Assembly (NCBI RefSeq): GCF_001425575.1
Contig: NZ_LMRD01000001.1
Coordinates: 459,745-523,744 of the forward strand
Source: Aurantimonas sp. Leaf443
Lineage (GTDB): Bacteria > Pseudomonadota > Alphaproteobacteria > Rhizobiales > Rhizobiaceae
DNA length: 64,000 nucleotides
Reading direction: 5' to 3'
Made by a program: the position numbers and the translations under genes. The notes beneath the pieces were generated by a model. That model was not told the DNA's origin. It ran no database searches and saw only the letters and a program-made list of their open reading frames with translations. Positions 8,504 to 16,732 of this stretch are shown piece after piece (position 1 is the stretch's first letter; each line of letters starts with the position of its first letter).

Positions 8504-9866
8504 ATCGCTCACCGTCCGCGTCATCCTGTTCAGCAGCCTCTGGGCGGTGCTGGCGCTCGTCGTCGCCGGCGGACTGATCTCGACCCTCTACGCAAGGACC
8601 GCGGACCGCGGCTTCGAGGACCTGATCTCGGCGCAGCTCTACAACCTCGTCAACAGCGTCAGCGTCTCCGACAAGGGCGAGTTGCAGGGCGCGCCCGATC
8701 TCGGCGACCTGCGCTACTCGCGGCCGCTGTCGGGCTGGTACTGGGAGGTTCTGCCGGCCTCCGACAACACGAGCGGGCGCCTTGCCTCCGCCTCGCTCGG
8801 CACGCTCGACGTGAAGGCCGCCTCCAATGCGGACGTGCCCTTCGATCTCTACTATCGCCGCCAATACGAGGCCGCGGGCCTCAACGGCGAGGACCTCTTC
8901 GTCCTGGAGACGGAGGTCGTTCTCGACGCCGACAACCACGCCGCGCGCTTTCGCGTGATGGGCAATGCCAGCGTGATCGCCGGCGACAAGGCGCAGTTCG
9001 ACCGCTCGCTCGCGCTCTATCTCGGCCTCGTGGGGCTCGGCTCCGTCGTCACCAACGCGCTGGCGATCCTTTTCGGCCTGAAGCCGCTGACGGCGGCGCG
9101 CCGGGCGCTCGGCAACGTTCGCAACGGGCGGGCCGAGCGGCTGGAAGGATCGTTCCCCACCGAGATCCGGCCGCTCGCCGCCGAGATGAACGCGCTGATC
9201 GACAACAACCGCCGCATCGTCGAGCGGGCGCGCACGCAGGTCGGCAATCTCGCCCATTCGCTGAAGACGCCCATCGCCGTCCTCGTCAACGAGGCGGGCG
9301 CGATCGGCGGCGAGCACGGCCGGCTGGTGGCCGACCAGAGCGAGCGCATGCGCCAGCAGGTGCAGCACTATCTCGACCGCGCGCGCGTGGCCGCGCAGAG
9401 CGAGGGTGTCGTGTTCCACACGCCCGTGAAGGCGGCGGCCGAGCGCGTGACGCGCGTCGTCGCCAAGCTGAACCCCGCGCTCGACGTGACCGCCACCTTC
9501 CCCGCCACCGAGATCGTCTTCGCGGGCGAGCGGCAGGATCTGGAGGAGATCGTCGGCAACCTCATGGAGAACGCGGGCAAGTGGGCGCGCTCCACAGTGC
9601 GCCTCACCTGCGCCGCCGAGACGGCGGACCGATTCTCGCTGGCGGTCGAGGACGACGGGCCGGGTCTTTCGGTCGAGGAGAGCGCGGCGGCGCTGCGCCG
9701 CGGCCAGCGGCTCGACGAGGCCAAGCCGGGCAGCGGGCTCGGCCTTTCGATCGTCTCCGACATCGTCGGCGAATACCATGGCACGCTGTCGCTCTCGCGC
9801 TCCCCGGACGGGGGGCTGAGGGCGCAGGTGACCCTGCCGCGCACGCCCGGCCCGCAAGGCGCTTGA
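8484..9866 (+). CDS. feuQ: sensor histidine kinase, FeuQ-like
   Basis: A 460-residue membrane kinase overlapping the regulator gene by 20 bases. Membrane segments lie near residues 11-34 and 176-198 with a ~140-residue periplasmic sensor between them, where a periplasmic FeuN-like protein could act. The HisKA site is H258 in NLAHSLKTPIAVL. The ATPase domain has the N-box (NLMENAGKWA), G1 box (EDDGPGL) and G2 box (GSGLGLSIV). The LAHSLKTP H-box resembles the PhoQ-like kinases. It presumably phosphorylates the upstream regulator. All catalytic motifs are intact. Confidence 0.82.
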   Translation: MRTGAFESLTVRVILFSSLWAVLALVVAGGLISTLYARTADRGFEDLISAQLYNLVNSVSVSDKGELQGAPDLGDLRYSRPLSGWYWEVLPASDNTSGRLASASLGTLDVKAASNADVPFDLYYRRQYEAAGLNGEDLFVLETEVVLDADNHAARFRVMGNASVIAGDKAQFDRSLALYLGLVGLGSVVTNALAILFGLKPLTAARRALGNVRNGRAERLEGSFPTEIRPLAAEMNALIDNNRRIVERARTQVGNLAHSLKTPIAVLVNEAGAIGGEHGRLVADQSERMRQQVQHYLDRARVAAQSEGVVFHTPVKAAAERVTRVVAKLNPALDVTATFPATEIVFAGERQDLEEIVGNLMENAGKWARSTVRLTCAAETADRFSLAVEDDGPGLSVEESAAALRRGQRLDEAKPGSGLGLSIVSDIVGEYHGTLSLSRSPDGGLRAQVTLPRTPGPQGA

Positions 9867-9946
9867 CAACGCTTCGCGTTGCGACGAACTGCGCAGGGAG
9901 CGCCGCTGCGATGCGGTGAACGATGCCGCCGCCGCGAACGGGTCTC

Positions 9947-10354
9947 ATGCGCAACGCGATCAGGGTCTTCAGCTTCCTTCTCCTGACGGCGCCTCTCACG
10001 GGCTGCCTCACGGGCGGCGTTCGTCCGGCCGCCGTGGCGCCGCTGCCCTCGGGCGCCGCCGCGCTCGGCGGCGGGCTCGTGGGCCAGACCGCCGCCGGCA
10101 AGGCGCTGAAATCCGACGCGCGCTCGCGCGCCGTGCTCGCCGAATACCAGGCGCTGCAGTTCGGCGCCGCCGGCGTGCCGGTGGCCTGGAGCACGGGGAG
10201 CCAGAGCGGGGAGGTCGTGCCCACGCAGCTCTACCGGGTCGGCTCGCAGGATTGCCGCGGCTATTCCCACGCCATCGACACCGGCAAGGGCCAGAGCCGC
10301 GAGCTCGGCACCGCCTGCCGCACCGCGGACGGCAACTGGAAGACCGTCGGCTGA
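9947..10354 (+). CDS. small outer-membrane lipoprotein
   Basis: A 135-residue lipoprotein. ATG 9947 is preferred over the upstream in-frame ATG 9923 because it puts the signal peptide at the very N-terminus (MRNAIRVFSFLLLTAPLTGC), with lipobox LTGC. The mature part has an Ala/Gly-rich linker with GGGLVG near residue 47, then a domain with two cysteines (SQDCRGYSHAI and GTACRTADGNW) of the surface-antigen type (RickA/17-kDa-like C-terminus). It lies between the kinase gene and the cytochrome c maturation operon on the same strand. Precise function is unknown. Confidence 0.7.
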   Translation: MRNAIRVFSFLLLTAPLTGCLTGGVRPAAVAPLPSGAAALGGGLVGQTAAGKALKSDARSRAVLAEYQALQFGAAGVPVAWSTGSQSGEVVPTQLYRVGSQDCRGYSHAIDTGKGQSRELGTACRTADGNWKTVG

Positions 10355-10474
10355 CGAGGCCGCCTCGGGCCTGACCGGCTTGTGACTTGCGCCGCACCGC
10401 CCGTTTGGTAGAGCAGCCGGCAGGTGGCCCGAAGAGTGCGGCCGGCGGTTCCGTCCGCCGGCGAAGCTTCGTAT

Positions 10475-11689
10475 ATGAGTGTCATGGTATTCTGGGCAAT
10501 CGCAGCGGTCATGACCGCCGCCGTCACGCTGGCCGTCCTTCGGCCGCTCCTCGTCTCCCGCGTTTCGGCCGCGCCGTCGCGCGCCGAGCACGATGTCGAG
10601 GTCTATCGCGCGCAGCTGCGCGAGCTCGACGGCGATCTCGACCGTGGAACGGTGACCCCGGCCGACGCGCAGTCCGCGCGGGCCGAGATCGGCCGGCGCC
10701 TGCTGCGGGCCGCCGAAGGCGCGGCGAGCGAGGCAAGATCCGGCCGCAGCGCGGGCGCCGCGCCGCGGCTTGCCGCGATCGCCGTCGCCGTCCTCGTGCC
10801 GGCCGTCGGCTTCCTCGCCTATTCCGGCTTCGGCGCGGCCGGCATGCCGGATCTGCCGCTTCTCGCCCGCGCCGGAGAGCCGGCGCCGGGCGCCGCGCCC
10901 CAGGGCGATGCGGCGACGCTCGTCGCCGGCGCCGAGGAGAAGCTGCGCCAGAACCCGGACGACGGCCGCGGCTGGGACGTGCTGGCGCCGATCTATCTGA
11001 GGCTCGACCGGCCGGGCGATGCGGCGACGGCCTTCCGCAACGCGATCCGGCTGAACGGCAGTTCGGCCGCCCGGCAGGCGGGCCTCGGCGAGGCGCTGAC
11101 GCAGCTCTCCGGCGGCGAGGTGACGAACGAGGCGAAGGCCGCCTTCGAGGCCGCGCTCGCCGACAATCCCGGCTTCCTGCCGGCGAAGTTCTTCCTGGCG
11201 CTCGACGCCTCGCAGGAAAACCGTCTCGAGGACGCCGAGTCGGCCTGGTCCGGCCTCGTCGCCGAGAGCCCGGACGGCGCGCCCTGGCTGACCATCGCCG
11301 ACGCCGCGCTCGCCGATGCGCGCCGGAAGCTCGGCCGGCCCGCCGAAGCGGCGTCCCCTCCGGCACCGGCACCGGCGCCGGCCGCGGCGGCGCCCGGCCC
11401 GGACGCCGTGCAGGTGGCGACCGCCGCCGCGATGCCGCAGGCGGAGCGGCGCGCGATGATCGAGGGCATGGTGTCGCAACTGGCCATGCGCCTTGAAGCC
11501 GCCCCGAACGACGTGGAGGGCTGGAAGCGGCTTATCCGCTCCTACGGCGTGCTCGGCGAGGCGGACAAGGCGCGCGCGGCGCTCGCGAGCGCCGGCACGG
11601 CCTTCGCGCCGGACAGCACCGAAGCGCGGGAGATCGCGGCGCTCGGGCGCGAGATGGGTCTGACGGCCGGGGAGGAGACGACGCGATGA
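10475..11689 (+). CDS. ccmI: cytochrome c biogenesis protein CcmI (CycH)
   Basis: A 404-residue protein. ATG 10475 is chosen because it places the first membrane segment ([18 protein letters not shown]) at the N-terminus; an in-frame extension upstream has no support. A second membrane segment lies near residues 92-115 ([19 protein letters not shown]). The C-terminal periplasmic part has TPR-like repeats ([38 protein letters not shown]) interrupted by an Ala/Pro-rich linker. CcmI holds apocytochrome c and presents it to the CcmF/CcmH haem lyase. Its stop overlaps ccmE (ATGA). Confidence 0.9.
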   Translation: MSVMVFWAIAAVMTAAVTLAVLRPLLVSRVSAAPSRAEHDVEVYRAQLRELDGDLDRGTVTPADAQSARAEIGRRLLRAAEGAASEARSGRSAGAAPRLAAIAVAVLVPAVGFLAYSGFGAAGMPDLPLLARAGEPAPGAAPQGDAATLVAGAEEKLRQNPDDGRGWDVLAPIYLRLDRPGDAATAFRNAIRLNGSSAARQAGLGEALTQLSGGEVTNEAKAAFEAALADNPGFLPAKFFLALDASQENRLEDAESAWSGLVAESPDGAPWLTIADAALADARRKLGRPAEAASPPAPAPAPAAAAPGPDAVQVATAAAMPQAERRAMIEGMVSQLAMRLEAAPNDVEGWKRLIRSYGVLGEADKARAALASAGTAFAPDSTEAREIAALGREMGLTAGEETTR

Positions 11690-12192
11690 CGCGCAAGCAG
11701 AAGCGGCTGGCCTCGATCGGCTCGATCTTCGCCGTGATCGCGGTGGCGATGGGGCTCGTGCTGACGGCGATGTCCGACTCCATCGCGCTCTTCCAGTCCC
11801 CGACCGATCTCGCCTCCAGGCCGATCTCGCCGGACACGCGCGTGCGGCTCGGCGGCCTCGTGGAGGCCGGGTCCGTGAAGCGCGACGGGCAGCACGTGAC
11901 CTTCCGCGTCACCGACAGCGTGGAGAGCGTGGCCGTCGCCTATACCGGACTCCTGCCGGACCTCTTCCGCGAGGGGCAGGGCGTCGTCACCGAAGGCACG
12001 CTCGGCGCCGATCGCGTCTTTGCCGCCGACAACGTGCTGGCCAAGCACGACGAGACCTACATGCCCAAGGAAGTCGTCGACGACCTGAAGGCGCGGGGGC
12101 TCTGGGAGGAGGGCAAGGGCATGCCGGTGGCGACGCAGAAGCCGGGCGATGCCGCCCTCGTGCCGGCGGCCAGCACGGGAGCGGGCTCTTGA
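11686..12192 (+). CDS. ccmE: cytochrome c-type biogenesis haem chaperone CcmE (CycJ)
   Basis: A 168-residue periplasmic haem chaperone. An N-terminal anchor spans ~10-29 ([19 protein letters not shown]), followed by the OB-fold domain ([35 protein letters not shown]). The haem-binding motif is intact: H121 in [10 protein letters not shown], with Y125. It receives haem exported by CcmABCD and passes it to CcmF. Start ATG 11686 overlaps the ccmI stop by four bases, and its own stop overlaps the TTG start of ccmF. Confidence 0.95.
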   Translation: MTRKQKRLASIGSIFAVIAVAMGLVLTAMSDSIALFQSPTDLASRPISPDTRVRLGGLVEAGSVKRDGQHVTFRVTDSVESVAVAYTGLLPDLFREGQGVVTEGTLGADRVFAADNVLAKHDETYMPKEVVDDLKARGLWEEGKGMPVATQKPGDAALVPAASTGAGS

Positions 12193-14180
12193 TCGTCGAA
12201 CTCGGCCACTACGCGCTCGTCCTCGCCCTGGCGCTGGCGCTCGTCCAGTCCTTCGTGCCGGCGATCGGCGCCCGCCTGTCCGACGCGCGGCTGATGGAGA
12301 CGGCGACGACGACGGCGACGGGCGGCTTCGTCCTCATCGCCATCGCCTTCTCGGCGCTGACCGCCGCCTATGTCGTCTCCGACTTCTCGGTCCTCAACGT
12401 CTTCGAGAATTCCCATTCCCTGAAGCCGATGCTCTACAAGGTGACGGGCGTGTGGGGGAACCACGAGGGCTCGATGCTCCTCTGGGTGCTGATCCTCGCC
12501 TTCTTCGGCGCGCTCGTGGCGCTCTTCGGGCGCGACCTGCCCGCAAGCCTGAAGGCCAACGTGCTCGCCGTCCAGGCCTGGATCACCACGGCCTTCCTCC
12601 TGTTCATCCTCATCACCTCCAACCCCTTCGCCCGGCTCGACCCCGCGCCGATGGAGGGGCAGGACCTCAACCCGATCCTCCAGGATATCGGCCTCGCGAT
12701 CCATCCGCCGATGCTCTATCTCGGCTATGTCGGCTTCTCGATCGCCTTCTCCTTCGCCGTCGCCGCCCTCATCGACGGGCGCATCGACGCGGCCTGGGCG
12801 CGCTGGGTGCGGCCCTGGACGCTGGCGGCCTGGATCGCGCTGACGGCGGGCATCGCGATGGGGTCCTACTGGGCCTATTACGAGCTCGGCTGGGGTGGCT
12901 GGTGGTTCTGGGACCCGGTCGAGAACGCCTCCTTCATGCCCTGGCTCTCCGGCACCGCGCTGCTCCATTCCGCGCTGGTCATGGAGAAGCGCTCGGCGCT
13001 GAAGATCTGGACGGTGCTCCTCGCCATCCTCACCTTCTCGCTGTCGCTGCTCGGCACCTTCCTCGTGCGCTCGGGCGTCCTCACCTCGGTGCACGCCTTC
13101 GCCGTCGATCCCGAGCGCGGCATCTTCATCCTCGCCATCCTGTGCCTCTTCATCGGCGGGGCGCTCGCCCTCTTCGCCGCGCGGGCCTCGAGCCTGGAAT
13201 CGGGCGGCCTCTTCGCCCCGATCAGCCGCGAGGGCGCGCTCGTCCTCAACAACCTCTTCCTGACGACGGCGGCCGCCACCGTCCTCGTCGGCACGCTCTA
13301 CCCCCTGGTGCTGGAGACGATCACCGGCACGAAGATCTCCGTCGGCGCGCCCTTCTTCGACCTGACCTTCGGGCCGCTGATGGTGCCGCTCCTCCTCGCC
13401 GTGCCCTTCGGGCCGATGCTCGCCTGGAAGCGCGGCGACCTGGCGGCGGCGGCGCAGCGGCTCTATTTCGCCGTCGGCGCGGCGCTCCTCACCGTCATCG
13501 TCTGCATCGCGCTCACGCAGGGAACGCGGGTGCTGGCCTCGCTCGCCTTCGGCCTCGCCGTCTGGCTGATGGCGGGCAGTCTCTGCGACCTCTACGCGCG
13601 GGCCAATTTCGCCAAGGCGGGCCTTGCCACCGGCGCGCGCCGCCTCGCCGGCCTGCCGCTCTCTGCCTTCGGCGCCGCGCTCGCCCATTTCGGCCTCGGC
13701 GTCACCGTTCTCGGCATCGCGGCGACCACCGCCTTCCAGACGGAGACCGTCACGACGATGCGGGTCGCCGAAAGCGTCGAGGCCGGCGGCTACAGCGTGC
13801 GCTTCGAGGGGCTCAGCCCGCGCGGGGGGCCGAACTATCGCGAGGAGGTCGGCACTTTCGAGCTGTTCCGGGACGGGCGACCGGCCGGCACCATGGAGAG
13901 CGCCCGCCGCTTCTACCCGGCCCGGCAGATGCCGACGACGGAAGCGGGCATCCGCACCCATCTCTTCTCGCAGATCTACATCGCGCTCGGCGACGAGGCG
14001 GCCAATGGCGGGGCGACGGTCGTGCGCATCTGGTGGAAGCCGCTCGTCACGCTGATCTGGCTGGGGGCCCTCGTCATGGCGGCCGGCGGCCTCGTCTCGC
14101 TCTTCGACCGGCGCCTGCGCGTCGGGGCGCCGGCCAAGGCGCGCAAGGGCGCGCGCGCCGGCGGCGGGCTGCCGGCATGA
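12189..14180 (+). CDS. ccmF: haem lyase subunit CcmF (CycK)
   Basis: A 663-residue polytopic membrane protein starting at TTG 12189 in a TTGA overlap with ccmE. The WWD domain is present at ~234-251 ([16 protein letters not shown]), with conserved periplasmic histidines such as H172 (AIHPPMLY) and H260 (LLHSA). About 15 hydrophobic segments are visible. CcmF takes haem from CcmE and attaches it to apocytochrome c together with CcmH and CcmI. Length and motifs are normal for the family. It ends in an ATGA overlap with ccmH. Confidence 0.96.
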   Translation: MIVELGHYALVLALALALVQSFVPAIGARLSDARLMETATTTATGGFVLIAIAFSALTAAYVVSDFSVLNVFENSHSLKPMLYKVTGVWGNHEGSMLLWVLILAFFGALVALFGRDLPASLKANVLAVQAWITTAFLLFILITSNPFARLDPAPMEGQDLNPILQDIGLAIHPPMLYLGYVGFSIAFSFAVAALIDGRIDAAWARWVRPWTLAAWIALTAGIAMGSYWAYYELGWGGWWFWDPVENASFMPWLSGTALLHSALVMEKRSALKIWTVLLAILTFSLSLLGTFLVRSGVLTSVHAFAVDPERGIFILAILCLFIGGALALFAARASSLESGGLFAPISREGALVLNNLFLTTAAATVLVGTLYPLVLETITGTKISVGAPFFDLTFGPLMVPLLLAVPFGPMLAWKRGDLAAAAQRLYFAVGAALLTVIVCIALTQGTRVLASLAFGLAVWLMAGSLCDLYARANFAKAGLATGARRLAGLPLSAFGAALAHFGLGVTVLGIAATTAFQTETVTTMRVAESVEAGGYSVRFEGLSPRGGPNYREEVGTFELFRDGRPAGTMESARRFYPARQMPTTEAGIRTHLFSQIYIALGDEAANGGATVVRIWWKPLVTLIWLGALVMAAGGLVSLFDRRLRVGAPAKARKGARAGGGLPA

Positions 14181-14698
14181 AGCGGCCTCTCGAGATCGCC
14201 GCCATAGCGCTCGGTTTCTGGCTCCTGCCGGTCATGGGCCCGCCGCCGGCCCCGCTCGTCCCCTATCTCGATCTCGGCACTGTCGCTCGCGCCGTGCAGC
14301 CGGACGAGGTGCTGCCGGACCCGGCGCTGGAGCGACGCGCCCGCGCGCTCTCGGCGGGCCTGCGCTGCCTCGTCTGCCAGAACCAGTCGATCGACGATTC
14401 CAACGCCGAACTCGCCAAGGACCTGCGCGTCCTCGTCCGCGAGCGGCTGACGGCCGGCGACAGCGACGACGCCGTGATCGACTATCTCGTCTCGCGCTAC
14501 GGCGAGTTCGTGCTGCTGCGCCCGCGCTTCGACTGGCAGACGGCGCTTCTCTGGGCCACTCCGCTCGGCGTGCTTCTGGCCGGCGGCGCCTTCGCCCTGT
14601 ACGCCTCCCGCCGCACTCGTGCGGCGGAGACCTCGCCCGGCCTGTCGCCGGACGAGGAACGCGCCGTGGAGAAGCTTCTCTCCGAACGCGGCGGCTGA
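14177..14698 (+). CDS. ccmH: cytochrome c-type biogenesis protein CcmH (CycL)
   Basis: A 173-residue thiol oxidoreductase subunit. The start ATG 14177 overlaps the ccmF stop; the much longer in-frame reading upstream is a shadow of ccmF. N-terminal signal/anchor about 1-22, then the redox motif LRCLVCQNQ with C64 and C67, followed by [20 protein letters not shown] membrane segment lies near 122-140 ([19 protein letters not shown]). It keeps the CXXCH cysteines of apocytochrome c reduced for haem attachment. It is the last gene of the ccmIEFH operon. Confidence 0.95.
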   Translation: MKRPLEIAAIALGFWLLPVMGPPPAPLVPYLDLGTVARAVQPDEVLPDPALERRARALSAGLRCLVCQNQSIDDSNAELAKDLRVLVRERLTAGDSDDAVIDYLVSRYGEFVLLRPRFDWQTALLWATPLGVLLAGGAFALYASRRTRAAETSPGLSPDEERAVEKLLSERGG

Positions 14699-14706
14699 CG
14701 CTCGAA

Positions 14707-14729
14707 GCGGGACTTCCTGGGAGTCCCGC
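14707..14729 (+). terminator. hairpin after ccmH, possible terminator
   Basis: A perfect 8-bp inverted repeat (GCGGGACT / AGTCCCGC) with a 7-base loop begins 8 bases after the ccmH stop. There is no strong T-run directly after it, so it may be only a 3'-end hairpin. It marks the border between the core ccm operon and the accessory toxin/immunity island. Confidence 0.45.
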
Positions 14730-14882
14730 GATTGACCTGCACATCGCCGAGCCGATCAATCGCAATTTAACGTTCGTTTTTCAGCGAAGATCGTCTGTTT
14801 TTCCCGAAACAGAATAGGAAACTGTCCCTGTCTTCCGCCGCGATGCGATCCTGTGTCGTCCAATGGCACGACGGAACGCAGG

Positions 14883-15422
14883 ATGGAGAGTGCATCCCGA
14901 CAGGACATCTGGGTCGCCGGCGTCCTTCTCCGCCGCATCGATCCGCGCTGGAAGCCGACGCCGAGCGCCTACGAGACGATCGAAGGCGCGATCGCCCATC
15001 AGCGGGCCGTCCTCCTCGAGGCCGAAGCGCGATATCGTCATCTGACCGGGGCAGAGCTTCGCCCCGCACCCGGCATCGGCCACAACAGCGGGGCTCGGCC
15101 AGGCGCCCCCCGCAAAGGCAATCTCTCGCCCGTCGAGGTTCTCGTTCGGGATGGCCAGCCGATCGGCTACGTTGCGAGAGGAGCGGGACCGGAGGTCAGA
15201 ACCTTGCCCGCCCTGGAATTCGATCGCGTTCTGGCGGAACTTACCTCCGGTCGGTATCCGATCGTGCCGGACACGACCTATCCGGGTCTATACTACCGCT
15301 ACGACGACGGGACGCTGATCGGAGTTCGCATCAGCACGGGTTGGGGCCTGACGTTCGAGATGGTAAGCAAAATCAATGGATCTGCTAGAAAGAATCTCAA
15401 ATTCCATAGAAGGATTGATTGA
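14883..15422 (+). CDS. putative toxin-domain protein (polymorphic-toxin-like), cassette 1
   Basis: A 179-residue protein from ATG 14883; GTG 14853 is an alternative start adding ten residues. No signal peptide or membrane segment is seen. Residues 1-60 are a charged helical region. The stretch PAPGIGHNSGARPG (near 62-75) resembles the GIGHN linker common before variable C-terminal domains in rhizobial proteins. The last ~70 residues (YPIVPDTTYPGLYYRYDDGTLIGVR, starting near 124, then STGWGLTFEM and the end KFHRRID) resemble small C-terminal toxin tips ending in a KxH motif. The next gene starts with no gap and a related pair follows, so a toxin role is inferred from organisation, not proven. 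Confidence 0.55.
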   Translation: MESASRQDIWVAGVLLRRIDPRWKPTPSAYETIEGAIAHQRAVLLEAEARYRHLTGAELRPAPGIGHNSGARPGAPRKGNLSPVEVLVRDGQPIGYVARGAGPEVRTLPALEFDRVLAELTSGRYPIVPDTTYPGLYYRYDDGTLIGVRISTGWGLTFEMVSKINGSARKNLKFHRRID

Positions 15423-15794
15423 ATGCGAGAGGATCTTGTTGAAAACTTGTCGGGCGGAACGGCGAAGAAGTGGATCGAAGACATCCCTCTTTCGATCGAG
15501 GACGATCATGTCTCGCTGTTCAAGCTCGATATCATATCGCAGGGGTTCGGATTCACGGAGGAAGAGCGGTTCGAGTTCATCCGCCGCTGCATGCGCTCTC
15601 TTCTGGACGCGGGCGCGGTGGCCGTCGATCTAACGGGCGAGACCTATCCGTTGTTCAAGGCGACGACCCGCTGGGGCACGGAGCGCGAGGAGATCATCGA
15701 GGCCATCATCGCCGACTGGCAGGCGCGCGGCGGCGGCGAACTCGACTGGGGCGAGTATCCGTTCACCTGGCCGGAGAACATCGGCACGGTGTGA
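15423..15794 (+). CDS. putative immunity protein, cassette 1
   Basis: A 123-residue acidic soluble protein starting at ATG 15423, immediately after the stop of the putative toxin gene. The first ~50 residues are specific to this copy (KKWIEDIPLSIEDDHVSLFKL). From FEFIRRCMRSLLDAGAVAVDL to the end PFTWPENIGTV it is almost identical to the protein at 16180-16551. Small acidic proteins placed directly after a toxin tip are usually its immunity partner; I do not recognise a named immunity family. Both copies are exactly 123 residues when started at ATG. Confidence 0.55.
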   Translation: MREDLVENLSGGTAKKWIEDIPLSIEDDHVSLFKLDIISQGFGFTEEERFEFIRRCMRSLLDAGAVAVDLTGETYPLFKATTRWGTEREEIIEAIIADWQARGGGELDWGEYPFTWPENIGTV

Positions 15795-15867
15795 GGCCGG
15801 CTCGCCTATGAACTGACCGCTCGGGTCACCTCATGCTGTGCCGGAAGAGGCTCGATCGCCGTGCGGG

Positions 15868-15920
15868 ATACCGCCGCGCGAAAACGGCCCGAAAGGGTCA
15901 CTTCAAAAGCGCGGCGGTAT
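15868..15920. other. inverted repeat with inner GAAA-loop hairpin between the two cassettes
   Basis: A perfect 12-bp inverted repeat (ATACCGCCGCGC at 15868-15879 and GCGCGGCGGTAT at 15909-15920) encloses 29 bases. These contain a smaller hairpin, GGCCC-GAAA-GGGTC (15886-15899, one G-T pair), with a GNRA-type tetraloop. It lies in the otherwise gene-free stretch 15795-15977 between cassette 1 and the truncated toxin of cassette 2. It could be a terminator, a structured RNA or a remnant of the recombination site; no T-run follows. Confidence 0.4.
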
Positions 15921-15977
15921 GAGGCCGCGTTCGATCGGTAAAGCTCGGGCATCGGGTCTTCGCCTGCCCGATCACTC

Positions 15978-16115
15978 GACCGCATTCTGGTGGAACTTAC
16001 CTCCGGTCGGTATCCGATCGTGCCGGACACGACCTATCCGGGTCTATACGACCGCCACGACGACGGGACGCTGATCGGAGTGCGCGTCAGCACCGGTTGG
16101 GGCCTGACATTTGAG
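15978..16115 (+). repeat. direct repeat of toxin-tip coding sequence (second copy of 15222-15359)
   Basis: These 138 bases repeat 15222-15359 with about ten to eleven single-base differences and no gaps. Both copies encode DR(V/I)L(A/V)ELTSGRYPIVPDTTYPGLY and the following GTLIGVR block. Homology stops abruptly upstream of 15978 and downstream of the codon for FE in GLTFE, which marks the edges of a copied module. Confidence 0.85.
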
Positions 16116-16178
16116 CTCATTGAAAGTTCTGAATGGAGTGTAATAGAGCAAAAAACAAAATTCCATCGTGGAGAATAA
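15978..16178 (+). pseudogene. orphan/truncated toxin tip, cassette 2
   Basis: Only the C-terminal ~67 residues of the cassette 1 putative toxin are present. The frame is closed upstream by TAA 15939-15941 and has no ATG; GTG 15990 is the first plausible start, giving 62 residues. The first 46 residues are nearly identical to cassette 1, whereas the end (IESSEWSVIEQKTKFHRGE) differs except for the shared KFHR. This is the usual picture of an orphan toxin tip displaced behind the active gene, which can be swapped onto the main gene by recombination. Whether it is translated is unknown. The 3' end is AT-rich compared with neighbouring genes. Confidence 0.6.
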
Positions 16179-16179
16179 T

Positions 16180-16551
16180 ATGTTTTCAAACATCATTCAC
16201 CGAAGTTACAACTACAACGCAGAGAGGTGGATCGAAGAAATTAGTAGCATGATCAATGACGATCATGTGTCTCTTTGGGGACTGATTATCGATGCTCATG
16301 CTTTCGGCCTTGAGGGTGAGTGGAAGATCGAGTTCATCCGCCGCTGCATGCGCTCTCTCCTGAATGCGGGCGCGGTGGCCGTCGATCTGACGGGCGAGAC
16401 CTATCCCTTGTTCAAGGCGACGACCCGCTGGGGCACGGAGCGCGAGGAGATCATCGAGGCCATCATCGCCGACTGGCAGGCGCGCGGCGGCGGCGATCTC
16501 GACTGGGGCGATTATCCGTTCACCTGGCCGGAGAATATCGGCACGGTATGA
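16180..16551 (+). CDS. putative immunity protein, cassette 2
   Basis: A 123-residue protein. ATG 16180 is preferred over the in-frame GTG 16168 because GGAG (16170-16173) sits six bases before it and because the length then equals that of the cassette 1 partner. The N-terminal ~50 residues differ from the partner (MFSNIIHRSYNYNAERWIEE) and are encoded by AT-rich DNA. From IEFIRRCMRSLL onward the two are nearly identical. The divergent half lies next to the divergent toxin end, as expected if these parts recognise each other. No named family recognised. Confidence 0.55.
   Translation: MFSNIIHRSYNYNAERWIEEISSMINDDHVSLWGLIIDAHAFGLEGEWKIEFIRRCMRSLLNAGAVAVDLTGETYPLFKATTRWGTEREEIIEAIIADWQARGGGDLDWGDYPFTWPENIGTV
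16329..16551 (+). repeat. direct repeat of immunity-gene 3' half (second copy of 15572-15794)
   Basis: These 223 bases match 15572-15794 without gaps and with about ten differences, mostly at third codon positions. Together with the toxin-tip repeat it forms the outer arms of a duplicated cassette whose middle (toxin end plus immunity start) is different. The higher identity of the arms suggests recent duplication or gene conversion. Confidence 0.85.
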
Positions 16552-16732
16552 GACCACCGCCGACCTTACCAACATTTCATCCACCCGAAGGGCTCCTGTA
16601 AGTCGCGGCCACCTACATTGCTCATCAAGCCGAAAGGGCGCCGCGACTGGGCGCCGCCGGCAGGAGAGGCACCGGTCTTCGAGCGTCGTCGCGGCGGAAG
16701 GCGGGCTTCGAGGTTCGATGAAAGGGGTCATC

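Noticed and set aside
14707-14729. Integron or phage attachment site at the left edge of the toxin island
   Set aside because: The 8-bp hairpin there is not repeated at the right edge of the island and no recombinase gene is nearby; a 3'-end hairpin of ccmH is the simpler reading.
15838-16074. Plus-strand open frame between the two cassettes
   Set aside because: It reads through the truncated toxin sequence in the wrong frame and has no ribosome site.
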